Shown here in pieces: positions 46,401 through 58,300 of a stretch of DNA of 64,000 nucleotides. The notes beneath the pieces are model-generated. The model made no database searches, was not told the origin of the DNA, and saw nothing but the letters and a program-made list of their open reading frames with translations. Positions within the stretch are counted from its first letter, which is position 1; each line of letters begins with the position of its first letter. The DNA comes from Onchidella celtica (lineage: Eukaryota > Mollusca > Gastropoda > Systellommatophora > Onchidiidae): contig OZ007582.1 of assembly GCA_963931925.1 (NCBI GenBank), positions 23,273,224-23,337,223 on the forward strand. The letters are read 5' to 3'. Made by a program: the position numbers and the translations under genes.

Positions 46401-48593
46401 TTACCTCAGGAGGAAAACTCCAGGTGCAATGCAATCTGGAGTGGATGGGATGTGCAGCAAATGGAAACCAATTTACGCCAGAACTGTGTGATTTTCTCCT
46501 CTGAGTAGTGCTGTCTCTGCTGCACTGATACCTAAGTACTCAACTGCCAGCCCATGAAGATGTTGATAAATCAGACTCTCAAATGGTCTTTGAAGGCCCA
46601 AATCACAGGCTGGCACAATTTTATTACAGTTCTTGCAGCTGTCCTTCTTATGACAACACATTGTAGTAAGTAAAGCTAGATAGGTAGTAAATCTGATCCA
46701 GCCACTTTATGGTCAGACAAATTAATGCCTGGTGAGAGCTGGTCCGATTCTTCTCCTGTGAATAATAATAATTTCCTTGGACACTGCTTTCATGCATTTT
46801 ATTTTATTTTGATCGCAATTATGTAGCACGGCTAATCAGGCCGCTTTCCGGCCTGACATAATGGCGTTCAGCGAGCGCCGGTGTTGTTCTTCTCCTTCAA
46901 ATGATTGTAACTTCCTTCCTTTATACACAATGGCAATAAAATAGGTATCAAAATAAGCAGAAATGGACACTGCTTTCATATAAGTTTGTTTTGTTGCGAT
47001 ATGTGCAACACAGACTTAATGCCTGTTAGTGAAGTGAGATTTTCAACTTCGGCTCAAAACTGATGATAATAGGTTTTTGGGGGGTACCCATGTTTCGCGT
47101 TTAATTTTACCCCCTAAATGAAAATGATATAGTACAACAAAATAAATTACAAAGCAGGAAAGATGAAGGATTTCCCTTTGCTCCGCGCAGCTTTTCATTG
47201 GCGTACACCCGGATAGAGCCGAATGACAAAAGGGAAAATCAAAGATTAATTCTGGGAACCAGAGAGATGTTTTTCATTTTTTTGAGCTGCGTGGAATGAT
47301 CTAGACATGATAAACTTTCTTTTCATGTAGGTGTTATGCGTACTTCTATTTTTAAATGAATTTCGAAAGTCATTTTGCATCCGAAAAGGCACTTTTCTGT
47401 ACAGCCGAGGCAAAAGCATGCATTGTCTATCTCCCTAAGTCTGCTACGACCCCTGATTCTATCGATCGTTACCACGACTCGTGACATTTCATTGGTTCTT
47501 AGGTTATTCTGATACTTTAAATAGAAAAACATCAGCGGGAAATCCGTGTTATATTTTTGACTTCACCATCCCATTCACTGTAAAATTTTCTTAGAGGGTG
47601 CAAATTATCTTATTTTTCCAATAAACAGATTTTTTTTTTTTTAAAGCAAATTTCTACTTACATATGATATTGCCACAGTATTTATGTTATAAGCAATACA
47701 ATAAATAATTATAATTGCAGCATTTTTATCGAATTTTCATCAGGAATTTCACTGATTATGTACTAGTAGATCTTCGAGATCATAACTTACTAATTTTTCA
47801 AAATTCGAAATTTGGTGGAGTTCCATTCAATGCAAAGAAAATGTTTTTTTGTTGTATGATGAAAAGTGCTTCAGCTTGCCAATGGTGATGTAAATTACCA
47901 TCAGAAATTGCATTAACTGAGTTGCATTCGTTTTAGGGGACTCACAATGATGAAAATGATAAATGCAGGAGATCAGTTAAACGTGTCCCTGGTACTGATT
48001 GTTGAAAAATCAATTGTGACAAAAGACTGGGAGAAGCTGCATTGCACTTTAAGAAGGAAACACATCATTAATCTTCAGTCTTGTGGTCTTAATCTCTTAG
48101 ATGCCACCAGGATGCTGTATACTGACATAAAATAGCATTTGTGGTAACTGCTGATGGTGCAAACTTATTGATTCAAATTTCAAGAGGAGACTTTTAAAAT
48201 ATTGCTATTGTAATGCATTTTACCTTCAGGTTTTTGTCAGTAATTTTTTTTTTTTTTAGATGCACTAAGAATGATTTTGCGAAAGTTGGAGAGTCTCTTG
48301 ATATGCAAGCTTGGCCTTGAAACCTTGGGGGCAGGGCAATAAGGGAATTAATTTGAAAGCAAGAAGACTGGCTTGATTGTTAATGTTAACACTGATATTG
48401 TAAAACAGGAAAACTGGTGCCTGAATACTGAATTACTTTTTTTCATTTAGGCTGGTCTTCGGGGACCATGGTATTTTACATGGTTCGCTATGGTTAAAAG
48501 CGAACACAACTCAGTATTTTCTCCAGTTGGCTTTGTAATAAGAGTACGATCCCCTAACATTAGCCTTTTCATAATCATGATAAGTTTTAACTT
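43439..48593. other. Intergenic between bZIP gene and activin receptor
   Basis: No exon recognised on either strand. Features: a long poly-C run (44570-44590), TCTAGA repeats (44682-44702), a CAGGCCG...CGGCCTG hairpin at about 46846-46864, and short ORFs (44083-44313, 46473-46661, 47947-48135) with no familiar motif. The receptor's promoter and first exon may be here but were not found. Confidence 0.35.
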
Positions 48594-48960
48594 GATTTAC
48601 AGCAGGGAGTATAGATGTATCAGTATAGAGAGATCTCATTTCCAAATCGCGAAACTAGGTCGCAGCGGTAAACAAGAAATGGAAGAACTGAAAGAGGCCG
48701 CCTTCACCAAAGACAGTGTGCATGTCTGTTTAGTGTGGTTTGTTTGTATTTTTGGGCTGACTGAAACTATTTGGAGCCGTTTGGTAATTTCTTATGCCCC
48801 GTGGAAATACACAAACTGGTATTGTTTACCGCAGCAACCTACTTTCCGCTCCATGCTAACACTGGTGTCGCAGAGCCTCCCGTATCTTGCAGTGCAAATC
48901 GACCAATAGTGAGAAACCTCTCTATACATCTATACTCTCTGTTTACAGTATAATAAATCT
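48594..48960. mobile_element. Candidate MITE
   Basis: About 365 bp with imperfect inverted ends: GAGTATAGATGTAT..TATAGAGAGATCTC (about 48606) against GAAACCTCTCTATACATCTATACTC (about 48912). No coding potential recognised and no clean TSD found. Confidence 0.4.
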
Positions 48961-49113
48961 TGAATGGTAGAAATTATCAAGGTGATAATGACCAACTGCT
49001 ATTTCACTTTGAACACATTTGACAGGGAGATTCATTAATCTTTATGTGAAAAATGCTTATACATTGCCAAATCCTGCCTCACTTTACCATATATGAAATG
49101 TATTTTTTTCCAG

Positions 49114-49345
49114 ACGGTAAAGTTCAAAAAGGCTCAACAGTATGTGAATTTTATGATTCGACTGCATGTACGGAAAAAAAGGAATGTGTTCCCACAATAG
49201 GAGAATGTGGAAATATGACTGTGGATGGCAAGATTTCTCTCAAAGAACCCAGTGACCACATGCTGTGCTTTGCCAGCTGGCTCCCTGCCAATAACTCGGA
49301 TGAAATCATACTCCTTAAAAAGGGCTGCTGGTTGAATGATGAAAA
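49114..49345 (+). CDS. ACVR2: ActRII exon: ectodomain, first half
   Basis: Acceptor TATTTTTTTCCAG, entering in phase 1 (one base from the missing signal-peptide exon). Encodes [14 protein letters not shown] through KKGCWLNDE with six cysteines, two of them extra relative to my recollection of vertebrate ActRII. Ends GAAAA/GTAAGT, two bases into a Lys codon. Confidence 0.92.
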
Positions 49346-52300
49346 GTAAGTCTCTGCTGTTAATAAGTCTTCATTTGCTGATAGGAACTGACATTATTTA
49401 TCATCATTTTTGTTGTAGGGAACACATGAGGGGGAGCAAGTGGAGTATCATTTTAACATGTGATACGCAGGCAGTGGTGATATATTGAATAATATTTAGA
49501 CTGCTCTCTGCATATTGATACTTGTGAGGCGCTCGAGGGAAATGGTCCACTTGTTGCAGTGATGCCACCCATTGCAATTTTTTTTAAAAACTGGCCTGAT
49601 TCCGATTAGCTAGACTGATATTCCGACTATCGTTACTTCCTGCAGGCAGCATTCCCCCCCCCCCCGCTTTCGTCTTCAAGATTGAGTTTTTAAGTATGAC
49701 TTTTACAAAATGCACTGAATCGGAATACTTCGATCATTTCAGGAACAAGCTGGAAATTAGCCCTGCTTTCTTATTGCTTCTTTTGCACTATTTAACGATT
49801 TGTTGTCTTGTTGCAAGCATTATTTACATTACATCTTTTGTTCAGTTTCACGTGGCGGCGATTCCAAAACTAGCTCGATCCATTCACCAAGGTCCAAGCG
49901 ACTGTCCCGGAAGGTGGAATCAGTTCTAAACCTATCTGGACCTTATTCTATTCAATCAATTCTAAACCTAGTTCGTTATCATCTTAGTGTAAAAGTGATT
50001 TATTTGGCAGCAATTAGGGCAGAAGGAGGATTCAACAGAATTATCGCAATATCTATAGACGACGATTGTAATGTTAGGAGAATCAATTCTATATTTGTCT
50101 AGACCTTGATTTCTTAGCGATGGAGAAGGTTGATATTGCTTGGGCACAAATTGCAAAATTAAAATATGTGGGTAGGAAAACGGTAAAACAGCTCAGAATG
50201 GGCAAAAATCATGCAGGGCATTTGTGTTATATTCGCAATCAAATGTCCGGCATGTCAAGGCAGTTCCTATCTGACATTCGTGGCAAAAACACAGCTCCAC
50301 AGAAGAGATTGTTTGCGACAGTGTTTCTCCAGGCAGGGCTCTTTTTCAGTTTTGGCCAAGGCCAGTGCAAAGAGCTGATAGTAAATAAGGTTGAAATGAA
50401 CTGAAAATAGTGTAACTTTTTCAAGATGATTTTCAGCCTATTCCTGTGTGACCAGAAGAAGTAGATTTGTAGTTTTAGTACTGGTACATTCTCAGAGATG
50501 CCACTCATTCCGATTTGATCAGAATCATTCTGATTTTTCTTCAAAAAATGGGCGTGATTCCAATTTTCCGATTAGGTTGGTCGGTATTCCGATTTTCAAT
50601 CCTTCCTGTAGTCGGCATTTTTTGTTTTGTTTTCATCTCCCGAATTCTAGTTTTTAAGTTTGCAGAACGCACGGAATCTGAATATCGCGATCATTTCAGG
50701 AATAAACCGGAAGTTAGTCTTACTTCCTAATGGCTTCTTTTGCACCGTTTAGCGATTTGTTCACTTGCCATGGGCATCGTTTACATTCTTTGTATGGTTT
50801 CACATGGCGCTGATTCTAAACCTGGCTGGATCTAATGATCTATTCGCCTGACTGCAAGTGATATATTCGGCGGCGACTGTGCCGGAATCAGTTCTAAATC
50901 TGGCTAGATCTATATATCTGTTCAGTCAATTCTAAACCCAGCTGGATATTGTCTTAGTGTAAAAGTGATTTATTTGGCAGTGTCTGTGACGGAAGGAGGA
51001 ATCAACCGAATGATATAAGGTGTGATCTATCGGCGGAGGTTGTGACGGAAGAGAATTAATTTTAAACTTATTGAGACCTAGCTTTCCAAAGTCTAGCCAT
51101 GGAGAAGGTTGATGTTTGCATGGGCACAAATTGCCAAATTAAAATATGAGAGTGGCAAAACATTAAAACAGCACATAATTAGCAATTATTATGCAGGACA
51201 CTTGTGCATCTTCACAATCAGATATCCAGCATATCAAGGCAGCTCCTATCAGACATTCGTGGCAACACCTCCAGAGCACATATCAGTTTTGCTAACTGTT
51301 CGTTCTGAGGGCAGGGCTCTTTTTCAGTTTTTGGCCAAGGCAAAGAGCCGATAAAAAGATATGGTTGAATTGAACTGAAAATGGTGTCACTGTGAGTGTT
51401 GAAAGGTTTTTTTCAGCCTATTCTTGTGTGATAAAAGAAAAAATGTAAAATTAGTACTGGCATAATTTTATTTATCGTCGTCGTTCATGCTGATTCAGAT
51501 TTTTTTCGCCAGATTCAGATTCTTGGCTTGAGGCAGATTTTTGTTTAAATAGGGTAGCATCTGCAGACCTCCCAAGTCTCCCTGTTTTTATGATAAAACC
51601 CTGCCCTTTCATATCTCCCTGTTTCTGGGAAAAAGGGAAAGATAAAAAAATTAAGTCAAGTCTTGCCGATCACACGATAATTACTGATTATGCTTTTTCG
51701 TAGTGCTGCTTGGCTGATACAGTGTATGTACATGTATTTTTCTTTGAGGAGCGTGGGACGGTGCCCACTCGGTTGGGGGTGGGGAGGGTTGGGTAGGAAC
51801 TAACGTAGAGGGGACGACCTGCGTGGCCATAATGCACGTTCAGTCTTTTTTCTGGAGAACAGTTTCAAGATTAGTCGACGCCAGCATGTCTTGGGAAGTG
51901 TCAGACTACTCACTTTGATGTCCACCTGAGGTGTTACGTGAAGTGTGGCATAATCAAGTGGCAGTGGAGGTGGGGTGGAGACTGTATGCTTACCTGGGTC
52001 AGACCTCTAATGCTGTATTGGAGACCCCAGCCCATTTTTGAAAAAAAAAAAAAAAAAAAGGGTTTTTTGGAATATGGAAAGAAAGATTATAGATGGCACT
52101 TGTGGGGGCAAGTAATGGTCAGATAGGACTATAGTTGTGTCCTCATGAGCATTATTATGTATACAGTAGTAATATCAACAAGGAAAAAACTGAGCTGAGG
52201 AAAAATCGGCCTGAGGCTCCACACTGTGGGCTTATTTTTCATAGATTTGTAGACCCATGGAGGTTTTGAAAAATCTGGCATTGGTATAGGTAACATCTTT

Positions 52301-55300
52301 ACCCTCATTTTTCAGCACTTACCAAAGCCATAAAATGTGTTACGTGGTGATAACAAACATTGAGAAATCAGTTTTAGCCGGGAAGATAAGCAACTTTATT
52401 CTGGTAATATTTACAGGTCATTAGTTATATACAGTATCGCAGTAGATGTACACAATAATGCATAGAGTAATGAGTGTCACCAAACATCAATAAAGATGAA
52501 GTCATTCACACACTTTCATACTGTAGAATAGGTGACCTAATGTATTACCAACTCACTGAGAGTAATGCAACATGAAAAGTAATGTAAGTAAAGTGGTGGT
52601 GTTAATTAATCACACAATGAATAAGAGGTAAATTATTTCCCTTACTACGTAATTAAGTGTAGGTCTAACCAAGGGCAGTAACTAAGTAATTACATGTATG
52701 CGTAATTTCCTTTGATTACATATGGATATATAACAAAATGAATCAGCACGAGTAAAGTGGGATAAAAGGCAGTGAATCATCTTAGGGTAGTTGTCAATAA
52801 AAAGTGCCAGGATTCTGGCACACTGAATTTTGAAAAAAGAAAAATGTAGTATTTCAGATTATTCAGATGCAAAAGCGACACACTGAAATTCTAATATCCA
52901 GTAGTCATAAACCTGCAGGTTAATTTACTTTAGTGAGGGACACTGCTGTGATTAACGTTAAAGTCTAACCTGTTAAAAACAACCCACTTTTACCGAAAAA
53001 AATTGGCTTTTTTGTGATATCAAGACCATACCATAAATTCTCAGTTTATCTGATTGTAATCAATTTGCTATTAAAGCAATAAACTACATGTATCTTCTTC
53101 TTGTTATAGCAACTCTCGTGCTCAAAACATTAAGCTAACTTTCTGTATATGGCATTGAATAACTAGGTTGGACTGACCAGGCTGCTTAGATTCAGCATGA
53201 AAATTGTCGCTACGTTTTCTTCAGCCGTATCGAAAATATTTTACAAATATCTGCTGAGGTCTTGAAAACTTTGGGGTGGCAATTTTGAGAGTAGCAGTTT
53301 TATCCTCATTTTTAGCACTAACTCTGGGGGCAGCTAGGAGAGGGGGTTGGTGTTGTAAACGACACATTTAAAAAAAAAAATTATTATACGGTAGTTGTAT
53401 TTAATTTTTCTTTGTCTGTGTGTCGAGTTTCTAAGAGGTTGTGGTAACCTCCCTGGTTTTTGTGAAATCCCCCCACTTTTTTAACCAAATCTTCCCATAT
53501 CTTGCTTGTACTAGTTGGGAGGTCTGCATCTCTGCATTCTGAATTATTTTCGTCGTTCGCATTGATTCAGATTGTATTTCTTCGCCGGATTCAGATTTTT
53601 TTCTTGGCTTTATTCAGCTATCAGCCTTTTGTTTTTATAGGGTTGCATGTCTAATGTTGGGCTCTGCACTTTTGAGGTAGAGCCAATATCAGTTTTGGGC
53701 ATAAAGAGATAGTTTGTTTTTGCTGACTGCTTGACTATTCCGGATCATGGGGGTTACCCAGTATGTATGACTGTTCGCCTTGCCATGGCAGTTTTGACAG
53801 GGGGTACATATATGTTTGCAGGCGGTATGTGAAAAGTAAAAAACACAAAAATTTCAAATTTTAGGATGTAAAAGAACTATTCAAGACTTGCCCTGTCCTA
53901 AACTGCTGCTCCTTGTGGTTTGCGAAATACATATACGATGAAACAAGTTCGGTAGACTTTAAACTGCTTTTTTGTGGAGTAAAAAAGATCGTTGTCTGCA
54001 TATCATTAGATAGATCTTTTTTCTGATCGGTTGCCAGGTTTCATTCATATTGGTAAAGAAACAACACAGTACGAGTGCATGCAAGAGAACGGCTCTCTTT
54101 CACCCAGTCCAAAAATACACCCGCTAGCGGTGACCTATTTCGGACCATGGAAATGTGCCCAAGTGTCATTGCTAACTTGAAAAGCGTTTTTCTGAAAAGT
54201 GACTTTTTCTACCTTGCCACCTTGAAATAGCCATATATTGGTCAGTTTTCAACATTTTTACATGAAATAAAGTTCATTCTTCTCAGGACAGTTTGTACTT
54301 TCACTGTATACCCTTAACTCAGTTTTGATAAAAATTGGCCATATGGACCATTTCCCTGGAGTACCTCGTATTTTGTTTCAACTTTTACAAATCCAGCTTT
54401 TGTGGTAGTTAATTTATCATGTAAATCTGTATGAACCATACTTCAAAATTAATTTTTTAGTCAAAACAGAGAATGCGAGTGACATAACAATTAGGATATA
54501 GCTCTTGTCTTTTTCTAACAGATAAAGCAAGATTTCAGGCAATATCTTCAGAAGCCTGGTGCACATTCATTACAAGCACATCATACAGACTAGATAGAAA
54601 ATGCTTTGTCCATATTGTGTTTGTTATGATTTTTTTTTTTTTTTGCATTGCAGATGTTACAATCAAAAAGAGTGTGTTGATAATAGAACCAGTGGCGCAA
54701 TATTCTTTTGTTGTTGTGATGGGGACCTCTGCAATAAAGAATTCTACCATCGCCCTTCAGCAGCGCCTACCAGTGATGTTTCAAAGGGTCACAACAACAG
54801 ACAGACAAATGGTGGTGTGGTGAGAAAAGCTGGGGAACAGCAACTGACCAAGACATTACTCTACACCATTGTACCCATCATAGGTGTTGGAGTCCTGGTG
54901 GTGACCTTGTTCTTCATGTGGCGCAAACACCAACGTCATGTGGGCCATACTCAGCTGCCCACTGTGGATCCCAGTCTGGCACCCACACCATCACAGTCAT
55001 CCCTGAACCTTCAGCTGTTGGAGCTCCGGGCTAGGGGACGTTATGGTTCTGTGTGGAAAGCTCAGCTGCCAGATCAGTAAGTGTTGTCTTTCCATTACAC
55101 TCAGATAATAATTTTACTGACATCACTAGTACTCGTACAGTGAAGGGGAATAAGTAAAGGAAGCAATCTGGAGGAGATTAACAATGATCAGTTTCCCACA
55201 ACATTCATTTTACGAAATCCCTAAAATCACACAGATTGATTCTTAATTGAGCACAGCTAGGGAGAATAAAACGGAACAAAAATGTTCTCCCTGATAGGCT

Positions 55301-58300
55301 CATGTCTTCCATGTGACAGGTGGGGAGATTTAATTATTATGCCACTGAGAACATGTTCTATGATACTCGGTAATTGATCAGTTTGACTGTCTGCTGTGCT
55401 TACAATTTTCTTCAGTCTTTCTTCAGCATCTGTCATGATGACTGCTTAATCAAACCCAAGCATCTCCATATTTTTTTCTATTGAACTGCACACCAGCCCT
55501 GAAACACATGTGGAAAGGGTTCCACTGGATAGCCCCTAGGCCTGTCTGAATTCAAAACAACTGACAGGAAGTGATAATGTTATGGTTTCAGAAATGAAAA
55601 GCATGGCCATTAATCAAATTGGAAAAAACATTCAGACATTAAGAAAGCCTTAAATAGATGAACTAGTATGGTGTGTTTCAGGCACTAATTATCACCATGC
55701 ATTGAAGGGAATCATGAGACATTTTACTGAAAGGAGGGCCTAATTATTGAGCCAGCCATTTGTTGTGCAGGCTTGATTAAAGATTAGGTTTACCTTTTGT
55801 TTTACATAGATTTGTAACCATCCTGTCCACTGAAGGGGAATAAATAGAGGAAGCCGTATGGAAGACATGAACAATGATCAGTTTTCCTTGACATCGATTT
55901 TTCAGACTCCCGAAAATCATGCAGACGGATTCTTAACTGAGCACAGCTAGGTCAATGTATCAGAAATGAAAAGAAAAAATGTTTGTATTTAACATCCTGG
56001 AACTACACATTTTGTTTTAATTGAAGTACACGAGTCCTGAAACTGAAACACATTTGTGAAGAAGTCCACTGAAAACAAAAGAACCGGCAGGAGGAGATGA
56101 TGTTGTGGGCTCATTGAGTTTGAACAACATGGTGCATTCTTGAATTGGACATAATTTTGGATAATAAGAAAACCTCACGTAAATTATTATGGCATGTTTC
56201 AGTTACTGTAATTATCTCCATGAAACACTGAAGGAAGCTTAAGACATTAACATTTTACTGACATAGGGGCCTAATTGTTGAGCCAGTGATTTGTCCTGCA
56301 TTCTTGAATAAAGATTCTAGCTAATTAGTTTGTTTTTTTTTGTGCACAGATCTGATATTGTCATATTCATACTTGGTGATGCAGCATATGTTTTGATTAT
56401 TGGCCTGTGGGAGAGTATATTACGGTGGAGAACGGTTAAACCGAAAATGGCTAAACCGAAGGAAAATAAGAATCCCCGATTTTTTTCCTCTTTATCTTTG
56501 TTAACAAACTAACGCTAAACCGAAATAATCTTATGGTTAAACGGAAAACAAAATTGCTGGATTCACTGTGATTTGCCATAGATCGAGTCAAGTCACTGCA
56601 TCACCCCACTACACTCCCCCCCCTCTCAAAAAAAAAAAAAAAAGCATGCTTTGTTCTGCCCGGTAGCACAGGCTTAGGGTGCGTTCACGCTAAACCCGGC
56701 AAGTTGCCGGCGGCAGCCGTCAGCAGCCGCCGGCAACTGGTTGGAATCTGTGGTCATGCCCTTTTCTTCTTTCCCGCCATGAAAGCCGGCGATGCACGTT
56801 CACGTTGCCAGCCAGCAGCCGTCAGCCGGCAATTTGTTTTGCCTCGTGTACACAAAAAAAACGGCTGGCTGGTCCAAGGGAAGTAATTTCCGACCATACC
56901 GACAGAGTGAATGCACTTGATTCGCGGGAAAGCACCATACAGATTCGCGGCAAAATGGATGAAGACAAACTGATAATCAGTAGCAGAAAGTGGATCATGA
57001 AAATGAATAACAATTCTAGTCAATTCCAGTCTAGATAACAATTCTAGTCATTTCAAGTCAGCTAGACTAAATACTACTCAATGTAATCTTCAAATATTGA
57101 GCAATTAAAGGAAACAAATAACATTTGTCATGTACGTATCAATTAATTTCTTTGCGCACCCTCTCTCTCTCTCTTTCTCTCTCTCTCTTTCTGTCTCTCT
57201 TTCTGTCTCTCTTTCTGTGTGTGTGTGCGAACGTGCGCGCGCGCGCGTGTGTGTGTTCATGCATGTATTGGATTGACATATAACCCTTCTCTCTCTCTTT
57301 CTCTCCCACCCCTCCCTCCCTCCCTCTCTCTCTCTTTCTCTCTCTCTCTCGCCACCCTCTCCCCCTCTTCTTTCTCTCATTCATGTAACTGTTATTTACA
57401 GCTAAATACTTACCTCAGTGTTACAATCAAGCGCTCCGCTGGCGAAATAGGCATTTGAAAATTTGTAGACTGCTTTGTCTGCTTTGTCAAATCTTCACGG
57501 CATTGGTTAAGCAGATCTTGAAAAGTCTCTGGTCGCATCCGTATGTATTCTACACATTTCTGGGTATCGTTCATCACTTGCGGAATCAAATGATGGTATT
57601 CTCCATGCACTCTGCGATTGCGGTGAATTAGGTGAACACCATATTTGCGAGAATTCCGTTTCAATAATCTGTTTTGTAAAATCCACCACAGCAATATGCG
57701 TCTCTTCCGCCTGGAAAGCGCCATCTTTGTTTACAAAGTAGTGTGGCAGCAATTCGCCCGACAGCAACTTCGGGCTCTACCGTGAACACTGGTGGCGGTA
57801 AGTTGCCGACGGCAACTGGCTGACGGCAATTTGCCGGGTTTAGCGTGAACGTAGCCTTACATGGGAGCGGCCGCACTACAGGGATAGGGGGGAGGCCTGT
57901 AACCTCATGGGTCCGAAATCAGACGGCAGCAGACATTATGTCTGGCACATTGCGAGTGACCTTTCACAGAGATGCCACCCATTCCGATTTTCCTATTAGC
58001 AAGGCTGGCATTCCGATTTTTTATTACTTCCAGCAATCGGCTTTTTCTTTTCGTTTTCGTTCTTCCGGGTTCTAGTTTTTTAATTATAACTTTCACACAA
58101 TGCGCCGAATCGGAATATTGCGATCATTTTATGAATAAACCGGAAGTTAGAAGTTCTACCATAGATTTACTACACTAACGTAGTAAATCTATGAGTTCTA
58201 CTTATCGCTTGTTTTGCACCAATCGGGAATTTGATCACTTGCTACATGCGTTGACGGCATTGTATACATTCTTTTTACCGTTCCGCATGGCGACGATTCC

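Larger units (their letters stand above)
49557..53653. mobile_element. Element A: 6-bp-TSD TIR transposon, outermost of a three-level nest
   Basis: Starts CAGTGATGCCACCC and ends near GGGTTGCATGTCTA. Flanks TTGTTG (49551) and ATGTTG (53654) match at 5 of 6 positions. Its own sequence is 49557-50492 plus 53541-53653, about 1.05 kb and non-coding. It shares TTCCGATTT, CGGAATCTGAATA-type and GATTCAGATTTTTT motifs with elements B and C. CAGxGATG ends and a 6 bp TSD suggest a hAT-type family. Confidence 0.75.
56677..57856. mobile_element. PIF/Harbinger transposon, deleted
   Basis: Ends GGGTGCGTTCACGCTAAACC / GGCTACGTTCACGCTAAACC (inverse), each flanked by the 3 bp target TTA (56674-56676, 57857-57859), the hallmark of Harbinger. 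It contains the first transposase exon (minus strand) and a large CT/GT microsatellite in place of the catalytic part. Subterminal CCGGCGGCAG/GTTGCCG motifs repeat at both ends. A plus-strand MDEDKLI frame at 56955 might be a remnant of its Myb-like partner protein. Confidence 0.88.

Noticed and set aside
57139..57458. ORFs in the CT/GA microsatellite
   Set aside because: Low-complexity Arg/Glu or Ser/Leu repeats from (CT)n with no domain.
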